A stretch of 64,000 nucleotides of DNA from Zygnema cylindricum (lineage: Eukaryota > Streptophyta > Zygnematophyceae > Zygnematales > Zygnemataceae), in the NCBI GenBank assembly GCA_037447655.1, contig JBBHKE010001737.1, forward strand, positions 29,572-93,571, read 5' to 3'. Under the pieces are notes generated by a model. It did not search any database. It was given only the letters and a program-made list of their open reading frames with translations, and was not told where the DNA came from. The translations under genes were made by a program, and so were the position numbers. Shown here piece after piece: positions 21,314 to 33,083 of the stretch (the first letter of the stretch is position 1; each line of letters starts with the position of its first letter).

Positions 21314-23185
21314 CTAGATGTCTTCGGCAATATCTGTGGAACTGTCTAACAGCTCCGCCGGAGAGGTGGTACAATACACGGGGTAACAGCCAGACACCGG
21401 AACATTGGTCTTTCCCCGGTTCCATAAATCTAAAGGAACCACAACTTTGGTTCCTTCGGGATTTCCTGGGTCCCGAACTGTACATTGCTCCTTCCAAACA
21501 CTCAAACTCATATTCATGCGGGTCTAAGTTGCCATTCCCAACAAAATTTCAAACTGATTCCCTTCTACCACTAAGAAAGGAAGTCCAATTTTCACCTTCT
21601 GTCCCGCATCATCTGAGAATTCAATGTCCATGGCTTTGATGATCCCATGGACTGGCTGATTGCCGCTGCTGACTGTGCTCAAGCAGATGTTACTCGGGCA
21701 GATGTGGGGTCTGAGTTATTCTAGCATTTTCTGCAATGCAGAAGTAGTTATGAAGTTGGGAAGGGCTCTGGTATCCACCACAGCGTCCTGATACCCTCCG
21801 TACCCGTTCAGTTTGAAATTCCCGGTCTGGTTTAGAATTAGTGCCACGGACAAAGTTTTGTAGTCCCTATCCGCCATAGGGGTCTTAGGATCTGAAGAGA
21901 AGGATACCGCCGTGGGTGGTGTCACCTTGTCGACTTTGTCTTTTCCAGAATGGATCTCTTCTCCCAGTGCCTGAATGAGGATCTCTTCGGGCAGATTATG
22001 GGAGGAAGCAAGGGTCTTGACATGGGTCAAGGCATAAGGCATCAAATGCGGGACTAGCATAACAGCAGGCTTGGAGGAATGGAACGGAGCTTTTGGGGAG
22101 GATGTTGGCGAATTTTGTTCCTGATCCGGTTCTATCTTTTCGTTGCCATCAGTTTCGGAACCGAAATCGGGTACGGGTGGAGTTTTTGGTGCATCTTCGT
22201 CCGGGCGTTCGGCCATAAACCGTTCAAACCAATCCTGTGTACTTTGGTTGTCCTCTTCCAGTGATTTTGTCTCCTGCTGCAGTTTCTCTTTCTTGTAAAA
22301 TTCGAAACCGGGAGGCAGTCTAGGTTGAGGAGGAAGAGGAGGGGGTTGAGTGGGCTTGATCCCAAGGCCTATGTCACTGTTCAAAATGATTGCCTTGGGC
22401 GTGAAAGACAAAGGCCCGGTGGCCTTCCGGTTGTGGTCCTTTTGGCCCGTTTTCCGGCTGTCTCTCCTTTGATCCAAGGTTGAGGAGCAGAGTTGTCTAA
22501 TACCATCTCCCACTCCAACATTCCATGCTCCGTGCAGGACATTGTTTGCATGGTGGGCATTTGGGGGTTCCAAATCCCAGCCCATCAAATCATCGTCATT
22601 AACACCCGATGCGCTTTGAAGCTCAAGCTCCGCTAGCTTTTGTAGTAACTCTTGCTTTTGTCTTTGAAGTCGTTGCGCTGCCGTAAGAGGAGCAGGCCGG
22701 TAAGTCGACCCCAAACGAAGTGCAGCCAATTCTGCAGCCATGGCAGCCATCTGGTGACTCTGCTGTTGGATTATTATCTCAGGTGTAAGGCTTGCCGGAG
22801 CAGTCGTTAATGGTTTTGGCGTCACTGGTGGAGGCAGCACTGGGCGCTCCCAAGGATAAAGGAGTTGTAGGGGAAGAGGGTTAACGGCAATCTCTCCTCC
22901 TCCCGTGAACAAAGCGAATTGCATCATTTCCTTAGGTATCCCGTTCTTCCGGAAACATTGTCCTTCCTTGTGCCCCATAAAACCACAGGCTTTGCATTTG
23001 TGACCCTCAGTGGTATACTTGCTTCGAATCTCGTTGGAGATCTGAGCATCGTCAAACTTTGGTAGTTTGATTTGCCGCAGTTGGGACTGGGACATTTTTG
23101 AAGTTTCGCTTCGGGGAATGGGTCGGTAATTGTTCTTTGTGACCGGTGTTCTCCCCCCCCCCCCCTGCTTTGAGCCTTTCTTCAT
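21314..23185 (-). pseudogene. Gypsy-G second zinc knuckle, linker and aspartic protease
   Basis: The frame after the G-run reads RQIKLPKFDDAQISNEIRSK, then a second CCHC knuckle CKACGFMGHKEGQC (about 22995-22954). A long Gln/Pro-rich linker with a coiled coil (AAELAALRL, then LQRQKQELLQKLAELELQ) leads to the retropepsin region GYQDAVVDTRALPNFITT. The active-site triplet reads DTR instead of DTG, and a stop follows at 21716. The protease frame continues past it as AMDIEFSDDAGQKVKIGLPF, then VVEGNQFEILLGMAT, then a TAG near 21523. It would process the polyprotein; this copy is dead. Confidence 0.7.
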
Positions 23186-24263
23186 GCTGCTTCTGGCTCC
23201 TTTCTGAACGCTCTACCTCCCATTTTTTCAACTTGAGGGCTAGCTCCGGTTTGAGTTTCCTGCTGCAACGTTTCCATCCATGTCCAGGTTGTTGACAATT
23301 TAGGCAATTGTACAGAATCACCCGATCGTCGGCCCCCATTGCATGTTCTGGCCCGCTGTCCACAACTTGCTTCCCTTTAAGCTTCCGCAAAGCTTGGAGT
23401 TCCTCTTGTTCTTCCCCCCTTAAGGAAGTTTCCCCGGCGAATCCTGCAAAATTTGCTCTTGCCTTGCCGGTCACGGCTTTTTCTCTCGCCTCACTGTGAA
23501 CGAAATGGTCGTATAACTTCATGGCCACCAGGGATATGTCCTTGGCCGAGGGATTAATGTCCTGGATGGCCTGTCCTGCGATCCAGTTATCCAAGGCAGT
23601 CTGCCCTGTCGGTCTGAAGGAATTACGGACAGCAATGAAATACTTGGTCGCCATTGCGGGAAGGTCAATGGTAGATAGTTTAGTATTCTGACAAAGACTA
23701 GAGAGGCGGTTAAAGAGTGTCTGAGGCGTCTCATTCTTCAAACACCGGAATTCCGTGAATTCCTTGATGGCTGATTCGTTCCTCTCGGTGTAGAGGAGTC
23801 TCCAGATGTTAAGAAGAGTGGTGGAAGGGGTAGGATTCCCACTATACGAGTTGAAACCCGAGCTGTCTGAATTGCTTGCAGCTGGTTAACATAGGCCCTC
23901 CCTTGGGCCTGCAACTTCATATCATCGGTGATGGTAGTTGTTACAGGGGTCACCGCTGCGGCAGCCAAATCTGCCTCCGCTCGTAAAACTTCTGCATCCA
24001 GGGCCGGATCTGAGATTTTGATGCTTGGAGCCATCAAGAGAGGTTGACGCTCCTTATAATCCGCCAACGCCCCTCCAGAGAGGTAGTTGACCATCATGGG
24101 AAAGAGAGTTGTTTCGAAGTCGTCAGGAATAGCTCCTCCCCTGTACTTATTAATTTCAAATTGGGTGAAGGATTTCCACAACAATTCGAAATCGGAGAAA
24201 GCTATCCCAGAACTATCTCCTGTAAAGATTCGGATGTCCCCCATTTCCTTTTCCTCCTCTGCT
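23052..24263 (-). pseudogene. Gypsy-G capsid and first zinc knuckle
   Basis: MGDIRIFTGDSSGIAFSDFE opens the capsid domain, with RGGAIPDDFETTLFPMMV and helical repeats. One frame break lies near 23740, then TLFNRLSSLCQNTKLS leads into a CCHC knuckle CLNCQQPGHGWKRC (about 23309-23268). The frame ends in a 13-base poly(C)/poly(G) run at 23153-23165, after which the downstream frame continues. In the second copy the corresponding site has no homopolymer and stays in frame. Structural protein of the virus-like particle. Confidence 0.75.
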
Positions 24264-24400
24264 GAATGTGTGAACTAAGACAAGGAAGGTCCGGTGGGAC
24301 TGACAAACTGGGCTGGCGAAGTGGCTCCTAGGTCCTCTTCCTCGGGAATGGATCCGACTCCTCCTCCAGTAGGAGGTGTTGCCCTGTGAGGTGTGGAATC

Positions 24401-26526
24401 TCATCCAGCAGAGGAAGTACCCGTGCCTAGAAATGTGGTAGGAGGAAGGGTATTCCTTGATGATTCTCTTGGTGCAGAGGATATCCTTGGGCCTGTCTGT
24501 CCGACTGAAGTAGAAGGGCCCCACTCCCCTATATCAACCTCTCTATATCCACTGGAGTATCGCTCGTCCCGGAGAATTGTTTCCGTGGACGGGATGTGAA
24601 GCCGAGGTCGGTTTGCAGGTGGATATTGGGGTTGGCATGGAGAAGAAGATGGAGATGAAGGCCGGTTCTGGGGAGAAGGTGTCTGTCTCCTAAACGCGGT
24701 TGGTTTCCGATGCCTTCTTCTGGAGGTTTCAGGGGGAGGAGTTCCAGAACTAGAGGATGGGGAACGCCGGTGAGGAGGGGAGTATACGTCGTACTTATAG
24801 GGTAAATTCAGCGGACCTGGGGACCCACGGTCGTCTCCAGTAAGAGAAACAGAAGGAGATGGAGAGGAGATGGGATTGTCCCGGGGTTCTGCTGCCGGAG
24901 CCTGGGAGTGGGAAGTAGGAGGATGAGGAGGGAAAGGAGGAGGATCAGGGGACAATCTGGGTGGAGGAGAAAGAGGTGTAGACGGTCACAAGCGGATGTG
25001 AATTCTTTCGTCTGGTCGTAACTCCACTAAGGCCTCAACAGCTTCAGAAACCTCCACCGAAACAAAAGTAGGCTCTTCCCGTGGAGCCGCTTCGAGTTCA
25101 GACAGTAAATCTGCACTCAAACCCCCAATATTAGGTCTTGTGTCTGCCCCCTCTTCCCGCTGAAGAGGAGGTTCCTGACTAATCTCTGAAGGAGGAGCCT
25201 GGGTGGAGCTCCGGGCGGGGTTTCCACTATTGGTGTTGGAGGGATTAGCTCACTGAGGATCCCACTGGACCTCCGCCTAGCTTCCCGGATGAGATTCAAT
25301 TCCTGCTCCCACAACTTTCTCCGTTCTTCCTCCAATGCTTCCCAATCTATTGAAACGGGTCCAGTCCCCGCCGTAGCCGAGCCCTAAGATTTTAAAATTT
25401 CCACTAGTTCCTTAGCCCTTTCCACTACTCCGGTCAGATCAGCTATCCCTGCTCCTAGAATTTCTGGATCTGTAGGCCTGGCTCGAAACAATCCCTCGGA
25501 CAACTCTTCTGGTTCAGTTTCCGGAACCTTTGGGTCAGTGGGTTCGGGTCGCCAGAACCCTCCATCAGGGCGGACCCGGGGTGCCGGAGGGGTAGATCTC
25601 TCGGTGGAGACTGGCACTGGCGTTGGGGAAGGTTCTTCCTTGGGAATAGGTGCAAATCTACCCTTGCTATCCCTGTGGTCATATTTCTTCCCCCTCCCCT
25701 GCTCTGGAACCCCGCTATCGCTGCCACCTGCTCTCCTACGAGACCTCGAAGCTGGGCGCCCCCGGGACGGTCGGCTTGCTCCAGTGTCTTGGGAAGAAGA
25801 TGGAGGAGGGCGAGAAGGAGGAGCCCTCTTGGGCCGTTCCCGCAAGGACTGGGAGGAACCACTCTCTGAAGAGCTACTTAGAATCTCCACTACCCCTCCG
25901 ACTGGTTTAACCACCCGAGGTCGATTCGACCGAGACACTCTTTGCACCAACTCCTACTTAACCTTCAGTTCATGAAGATCATGAAGAGCAAGGAGTTCCT
26001 TTCGACCAGGGCGGCTGGGATCCGTCAAAACCGCAGGGTCAATGTGAATTTCGGCCCTGGGAATCTTTGATCTGGTGTGAAGCCCGACCTCCGGAAGGGG
26101 ACCCAAAAGGGGCTCCCGCTGAGCTTGCCTCTTTGGCCTGGCCCGGGGTAACACTCGGTTTCTTTCTTGAGCCTGTGCTCTAGACTCCTTTCTTTCCTCG
26201 GCAAAGGTTCTGGAGGCCTCCGCCAAGGAGGGAAAATGTTCAGGAGTGAGGCTAGGAGGAGATGGGGGCGAAGTTTGTGGTTCGGGTGGTTTTGGAGGAG
26301 TTTCAACCCTAACAGGCTCAGGCATCATCCCCTGGAGAAACCGCTCTATGTTGGTAGGCGAGGTGAAGGGGACGGATTCTTCGGGAACATGTGACTCTTC
26401 TTCTGATACCACCGCTTCTCGATTCGCCCGTTCTTCCGGCCTGGCACCGGAGAGATTCTTATCTTGAGCTTCACCTCCTCCCATGATGACGAAGGTCTCG
26501 AAAGAGGGATGAACGACAGAAAACAA
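24401..26526 (-). pseudogene. Gypsy-G N-terminal proline/serine-rich region
   Basis: About 700 codons of low-complexity, Pro/Ser/Arg-rich sequence ahead of the capsid, in frames 26526-25954, 25950-25384, about 25335-25117 and 24955-24401. The first two are the same frame separated by a single TAG where the second gypsy copy keeps a Lys codon. Recognisable anchors shared with that copy are TNIERFLQGMMP, DHRDSKGRFAP and an EALEEERRKLWEQELNLIREA coiled coil. Family unknown; probably a disordered gag extension or linker. Confidence 0.6.
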
Positions 26527-27788
26527 TACTCGTTTCCGCCAAGAGAGCTTCTAAAGTCAAAAAGCTCCTATCCCCTCTAATCGGAAGGAGACAGGGAGGC
26601 TTTTCACTACCGTGCTTATTCCACAGGAAGTCTATAGCATTTGTTCCCTCAAAACCCACTGTTTCGATGCCAGGAAATTGTAGTTTTACCCCGGGAAGTC
26701 CCCGCCAAAGCAAAAGAGACTAAAAGTGAAGACACAAATGCACTACCACGTGGACATATAAAAATAAATAGGAATGGCTATTTCAGATTTAACAATATCA
26801 CCTTGACCACAGAATTAAAATTTAAGATGGAAGATATAAAAGATGGCGAAGCAAGCTTAACATACCCCGGCAATTTACGATGACAATGGGAGAAAGGCGA
26901 AATCTCTCCTGATGGTAGTGTAAATAGGTATGGTACTCCTTCAACCCTCGGTGTCCTCAGCTTAGAACTGACTAGACTCTTCTCAGTTTCAAGCAGCCAA
27001 AAATCCAAAAATCACCCAAAGGGACGGTAGTGCCAACCACCAGCCCGAACTATGATTCCCAAAATGGACAAATCCAAAACAGAGATGGCAATAGAGTCAA
27101 ACAACACAAAGATTCTCCGAAAGAAGGTTTGTTGGAATTTCTGAGGGTTTTCACAGGAGACTGTACTGAAAAGCAACTTGTCTCCTTCGGCCCCAAGCGC
27201 CTTATACATCAAAGTTTGTCCAAAATTAGGTCCAAAAGTCAAACCTACGCTATTAGCCAATGAGCAACCAGCAACGGCAATCAAACTGACATAAGACAAA
27301 ATAATGTGTACTACTCTTGGGGCAAAAAGTTGGACCTCTGACCACGGCTATATCCGCGGCCGGAAGTTATTATTTCTTCCACAGTTTTTAAGACAAAGTA
27401 CTAAAAAGACACGGAAGTGCCAAGCTTTGACTTAATGTAATTAATTAACCACTGGTCAGCTGAATCTGAACTGAATTGCTACAGACAGCTAACAACAAAA
27501 TCTAGATTACAGTCCGGAAGTCTACGTGGCAATCCACAATGTACCCTCCACTAGGGCTGGTGGAAGCTAGTACTATGTGACGGAACTGCGATCTTTCAGA
27601 CGGTAGAACTTTGTCGTCCAGCCTCCGTTAAGCACGAAACAAAGTGCGTCTTGTTCAGTAGAGGAAATACTTCAATCCTTCCGGCAGGTTGTGCTGGCTT
27701 CTCCGAAATCTGAGAATAATACGGGTTGGAAGGGTACGGAAATCCTCGGTAATATAGAAGTGTGCCTGAAAAGCACTCGAGCTTGACA
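26527..27788 (-). other. Gypsy-G 5' non-coding end
   Basis: About 1.2 kb between the insertion boundary and the first gag-like frame. It should contain the 5' LTR and leader, but shows no similarity by eye to the 3' end (16476-16802). No gene recognised. Confidence 0.5.
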
Positions 27789-30700
27789 ATGGCGGCAACA
27801 ATGGAGGGATCAAAGGACGCGGATGGATCATGGACACCGGAGTATTGACCCGCATGTGCTGGAACAAGTCGATCTTCACTAATCTCAAGGCTACAACTAC
27901 AAGGAATATTTACTATGCATGTGGCATGAGTGTTCAAACTCATGCTTAGGGTGATTTCTCTTTGCTGGTAGATGTAGGAGGGAAGTCAGTTGAAAGAACA
28001 CTTCACAATGTTTTGTATGTCCCTGACTTAAAAAAAGCCTTTTTTCTACATCACTAGTTAAAAGCAAAGGATTTGAGGTCACCCTTAAAAGGGGTAAGCA
28101 AGTTGTTAGAAAACCAGAAAGGTAGTTGTCACAAGAACTATAGATGAAAGCAAAACGTACAGCATGGATATGGCTAATACGAAGGAAAATGATGTTCTCT
28201 TTTCCAATGTTTTGTTTGAAAATGAGTTATGGTATAAAAGACTAGGACATGTTAACTATGATAGTTTGAGAAAAATGGTAAATGCTGGCAAAGTAGAAGG
28301 TGTTTCTCTCACAATCCAGCCAGTTAAGACTTGTGATGAATGCTCATTAGGTAAAATTCATACGTTACCGTTTCCTCAAGAGTTAGAACATCGTTCGGAA
28401 AAAGTACTCTAGCTCATACATTCTGATGTTTTAGGCCCGGCTCAGGTGCCTTCTACTGGAGTTCGCTTCATGGTCACATTTACTGACGATTTTTCTTGAT
28501 TTACAAAAGTTTATTTTATGAAAGAGAAGAGTGAAGTGTTCGAACACTTCAAACACTACAAAGCTTGGACGGAGAAATTACATGGAGTCCGATTTTGGAA
28601 TTGAGATCGGACAACGGAGGGGAGTATATGTCCAATGAATTTAAAAAGTTTCTTTTAGATGAGGCTATTAATCTGCAGCTGATGGTTCCATATACGCCTC
28701 AACAGAATGGTGTTTCAGAAAGGTTAAATAGAACAATTACAGAGAGTGCTACATCGATGCTTGCAGACAAAAATGTAGATTTGAAATTCTGGGCAGAGGC
28801 CCTTAACTGTATAAAGAATAGGATTGCATCAAGATCAGTTAGCACTACACCATTTGAGCTATGGACAGGTAGGAAACCTCAAGTCAGTCATTTTAAAGTT
28901 TTTGGCAGTAAGTGCTTCATTCTTAACACATCACAAAATACTTGGAAAATGGAACCGAAAGGCCTACTGGGTATTCTAATGGGATATGATGATAACTCTA
29001 AGGGGTATAGGGTGTATGTATTTGATAAAAAAAAAGTGGTTGTGTCAAGGAATATCATTATAAAATATAAAGGAGAATCGGCTGATTATTTCACCATGAC
29101 AGATAAACCGGCAGAAGAAAAATTGCAGGATTATGTCATCTTTGAAAAAAAAAGACCATTTACTTTCAGGTTACTCAGCAACAACCTATGGAGACTGTGT
29201 CCACGGACCCTCAAGTCCATCTTACGGCTCCGTCGGAGCGAGCTGCACCACTCTAGGAGGACACACATCCCGCTCCACGACAAACAAAGAACGCCAAGCA
29301 TCCATCGATCTCAGCATCAAAATTTTCGGGGGGAAGGAGATCTAGCAACCGTTTGTAATATGGATTGTACTTTGCATTCTCTACAACCTCAGAGAAACCT
29401 CTAAACATTCGGGAGGCCTTCTCATCACCGGAAAGAACTCATTGGATTGAGGCATCAAATGACGAGATGAAATCTATTATGGAAGCTCAAACGTGGGAGT
29501 TGGTGGAGTTTCCTTCGAACAGAAAAGCCATCGGGAGTAAGTGGGTGTTCAAGGTAAAATTAAACCCGGATGGCACAATAGAAAGGTATAAGGCCAGACT
29601 TGTGGCCAAGGGTTATAATCAGAATGAGAGAATTGATTTTGAGGAGACTTTCACTCCGATTGTAAGATTTCCAAATGTTAGAATTATGCCAAGTCTAGCT
29701 GCAATTGAGAATATGGAAGTCCATCAGATGGACGTCAAAACATCCTTTTTGCATTGAGAGTAAAAATAACCTATATCTACGCAGCAACCAAAAATGTATG
29801 AAGAAAAAAGAAAGGAGAAATTTGTGTGCAAACTATTAAAATCCCTTTATGGGCTAAAACATGCCCCTAGGATGTGGAACCTAAAGCTAGATGAGTTTTT
29901 GATTGGACTAGGTTTTAAAAGGATTAGTAGAGATCACTCTGTGTATGTATTGCAAGGGGAGGATGGAGTAATTTATATTGCCGTATATGTAGATGATCTA
30001 CTATTTATTAACAAGTCTATAAGTGAAATAAACCGCATTAAAGAAGCCTTAAAATCAAGATTTGACATGAAAGACCTCGGAGAGGCCAAGTATATTTTAG
30101 GAATATAAGTAGAGAGAGATAGGAACAATAAAATAATCATTTTGACTCAAAATGAGGCTATAGGAAATATGCTTGAAAAATTCGAAATGAAGGAAGTAAA
30201 AGGGTGTGTAACTCCTATGGAGTTTAGGCAGAAATTCGAGGGAGATGACTCAGATTCTCGTATCCTAGTCAGTGAGAGTCTAGAGTTAGGGGAGGAGGAG
30301 TTTATGGCCTCTAAACCATACATGCATGTAGTCAGCAGGCTCATCTATTTTATGAATCGCACGAGGCCGGATATCGCAGCTGTTGTTGGTGTTCTAAATA
30401 GAAGCTTGCAGAATCCGAAGAAATCAGACTAGGAAGCCGCAAAGAGGGTTATGAGATACCTGGCAGGGACTCGGAACCTCAAACTTGTTCTCGGAGGTGA
30501 GAAGTGAAACTGCAGACTTGGAGCGATGCTAGCTATGTCGACATGCCTAGCAAAAAGTGAACGACTGGTTTTGTGTTGCAGATTGGAAAATGGAACCTGT
30601 TGCTGGAGCAGCAAGCTTCAGAAGGTCACGGCACAATCAATAATGGAGTCAGAGTATACGGCTGCAAGCTCGGCACTTAAAGAGCTCTTATGGGTGAAGG

Positions 30701-30960
30701 CACTTCTACAAGAACTTGGGTACATGCAGACTGGACCTGAAGTCATTTGGTGCGATAACCAGGCAGCCATTGCCATTGCCTCCAATCCCAGCCATCACTT
30801 TAAAAGTAAGCATATGAAAATCAGGCAACACTTTGTCCGAGAAAAGATGCTTGCTAGAGTCATCAAATTGTGTTATTTGGCTGATAAAAAATGGTCGCAG
30901 ACATGCTAACTAAGGCTCTCCCTGCACCTAAGTTATAGTTTTGCAGAGATGTTATTGGAC
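27789..30960 (+). pseudogene. Copia-B pol (protease region, integrase, RT, RNase H)
   Basis: Resumes after the gypsy TSD with a frameshifted protease region (NIYYACGMSVQTHA), then GAG-pre-integrase LGHVNYDSLRKMVNAGKVEG, and integrase catalytic triad IHSDVLGP, LRSDNGGEY, NGVSERLNR. A stop in KVL*LIH replaces Gln, one in DFS*FTK replaces Arg. RT follows: WVFKVKLNPDGTIERYKARL, MEVHQMDVKTSFLH, LKSLYGLKHAPRMW, YIAVYVDDLLF; a TAA in ILGI*VERD, then a TAG for Trp at KSD*EAAKR. RNase H runs from 30526 (QSIMESEYTAASSALKE, VIWCDNQAAIAIAS). The polypurine tract lies just before the 3' LTR at 30995. Confidence 0.9.
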
Positions 30961-30994
30961 TAAGTGACTAGCTGAGTCTAAAGCTTTAGGGTAG

Positions 30995-31946
30995 TGTTGA
31001 AATTAAAGCTTTCATCTCAGCAGACAATTGTGTGAGGAGGATTTTAGGACTTAGAATATTTTTGTCTAAGTCAAATTGTAATACTTACCTTTATTAGTGT
31101 TACAATAGCAGAGTATGTTGTACCTCTACTGAAACACGCGTCGGTATCTAAGGCTTGTGTAGATATTTCGGAAGAGCGCCGATAACAACATACATGCATT
31201 GATTATCGAGCGAGCGAAATCACATGATCGGACGGCCAGAATTAAAAGCGAGCATTTGGGAACAATTACCTGTACAGAATAACGAGTTTTGTTGGTAATG
31301 AATCGAGTCGATGGACGAGATTCTTCCGGGGGTGGACCGAACTTCTAAACAACAATCGGGTGGACTGTCGCGATTGACGATGACTAAGCGAAACCAACAT
31401 TAGTTGTACAGCGTCAAAACTGAAAATATTTGAAACACATTGTTTTGTTTTTAGGGCATTAAAATATAGTGTTTCGTCACTAAAATTACGGCTAGCGGAA
31501 ATTAGGGTTTTGAAAGTACCGTGAGTACAATGATGTACAATTCCGGTACCTTGTCATTTTGTAGTGCAGTACGATAGCGCCATGTGTTATTTGTTGATTA
31601 GTTAGTTAGATCAAACATACTCTCAGTGGATAAAGTTTAGGACTAAGAAAAAAAATGTATCAACCAGTTTTGAGAATATGGAAACTTAGAGGCAATTTTT
31701 GGTAAACTTCCAGCTTTGATATCTTATGGTTTACAAAACCGCTTATGCTACAATTTTGGGAATTAACAGTGTGCATGGTGATCCATTTGTATGCTGATTT
31801 TAGTTGTATTTCGAGTTCTGAGTCTGTTTCTGTAGTGTTTAGAAAACTGCTGTTTGGTAGGATTCTTGTTTGCTTCTGTTGAAAAACATGTCTCTTTCTA
31901 CAACTACTACTGCAGCTCCACCTGTACCGGTAGTCATAAAACAACA
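30995..31946 (+). repeat. Copia-B 3' LTR
   Basis: Colinear with 14565-15538. It still ends with the ATG-containing MS-Ser/Thr-rich gag leader and ACAACA, followed by the TSD copy AAAGA. Confidence 0.92.
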
Positions 31947-33073
31947 AAAGAATGTAATGTACTTCATAGGACACGCAGCGCAGATCAAATGTATACGTAT
32001 GACAATGATTCACTTTTGAATCCGAAATAATGGCACACAACAAATTGTACGATACAACAATGAACAACGAATACGAATCGAGTCAACGGACGCGATTCAA
32101 AGTGGGACCACATTAAGTCAATGTTGCTGGTCGTGTGTCCTCCATCGCGAAGATATATATTACATCTTATGACGATCTGTATATTCTAGAAGACTCATGC
32201 AAGGACGCTAATGTAATCGGTCGGTCCCGAGAACATTGACGATGAAAAAATTCTGACGGGACCACAGTTCACTAAGCAAGCCGCGTCGCTTTGCGCGACC
32301 GACTTGCTACTAGGAGATTTGAGTTTTGCACGTACAATTATTTGGACGGATTCACCAATGTTGACTAAACAAATGACACAATGTATGTACGGTACCTATT
32401 TGTAAATATATGAAGCAACATAAATTTGTACGTCGTGAATTATTTTTCAGTGTTACAATATTAAAATATGATAGAAGTTATAATTAGGGTTTGGACGTAC
32501 TTCCGGTACAGTAGATGTACCGTTGACGTACAATGTCGTTATTCAAGTACAGTACTTAGTTAACGTGTAGTTAGTTGATTAGTGTAGATTACTCATTAGA
32601 TTACAGTGTATAAAATATAACACTTAGTTTATTTTTGATCATCAATGTTGATTTTATCAAAGTAATGGCAGACTGTTTTTTTGCAACTTTGACCTGATGG
32701 TGTGATTACCTTGATTGATGTTTTTATATTGAACTTTATGGTTCCGTTTGAAGATCTAGAAACTATATGTTTATGCAGTTTTATTGTTTTTTTTCAATTC
32801 AGTAGAATTTTGTGAGAAGTCTATTTGGTTAGTTTGATAAGTTGTTAGTTGTTTTTGGGAAAATCTGGAGCTCATATCTTTTAGATTCCATTGTGTATGA
32901 GGCTATAATTTTAAGAGGTCATAGTGTCTAGTATATATGGCATACTCGTGTAGTTTGAACTGCTTTTTTTTATTGTGGAATAATCTGTGCTGTCTGAAAC
33001 ATAACTGATTTTTGGGGTAGTTTGTGGGTGTCTTTCGTGAATAATCCCGGGCTGAAATAGGCTATAGACAACA
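31947..33073 (+). repeat. Copia-A 3' LTR, right part
   Basis: Continues the LTR broken at 14559 and ends GACAACA at 33073. It carries the uninterrupted TA (32393-32394) that shows where the MITE entered the 5' copy. No gene is present between 31000 and 33073. Confidence 0.9.
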
Positions 33074-33083
33074 TGTACGCCGT

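Larger units (their letters stand above)
16476..27788 (-). mobile_element. Gypsy-G, Ty3/gypsy-type element carrying a DNA methyltransferase and a PHD finger
   Basis: 11,313 bp inserted in Copia-B with TSD ATGG (16472-16475 and 27789-27792) and TG...CA ends. All genes are on the minus strand: proline-rich region, capsid, two zinc knuckles, aspartic protease, cytosine-5 methyltransferase, RT, RNase H, integrase with C-terminal module, PHD finger. The element is visibly GC-richer than the copia DNA around it. I cannot find a matching pair of long terminal repeats at the two ends. A partial second copy lies at 44716-52954. Confidence 0.88.
14565..31946 (+). mobile_element. Copia-B LTR retrotransposon (middle of the nest)
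   Basis: LTRs 14565-15538 (974 bp) and 30995-31946 (952 bp), TSD AAAGA at 14560-14564 and 31947-31951. Gag and pol are interrupted by Gypsy-G (16476-27788). Without it the element is about 6.1 kb and has full gag, protease region, integrase, RT and RNase H, all with stops or frameshifts. Confidence 0.92.
10512..33073 (+). mobile_element. Copia-A, gag-only LTR retrotransposon (outer shell of a triple nest)
   Basis: LTRs are 10512-12309 and (14436-14559 plus 31947-33073). The TSD is TGTGC at 10507-10511 versus TGTAC at 33074-33078, one mismatch. The internal region (12310-14435) holds a gag and Lys/Glu-rich ORFs but no protease, integrase or RT, so the element is non-autonomous. Its 3' LTR is split at AAAGA by Copia-B, which in turn contains Gypsy-G. 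Without later insertions the element is about 4.6 kb. Confidence 0.9.

Noticed and set aside
33074-33083. A second independent tandem array right of Copia-A
   Set aside because: These ten bases continue the unit broken at 10511 and include the Copia-A target-site duplication; there is no separate array.
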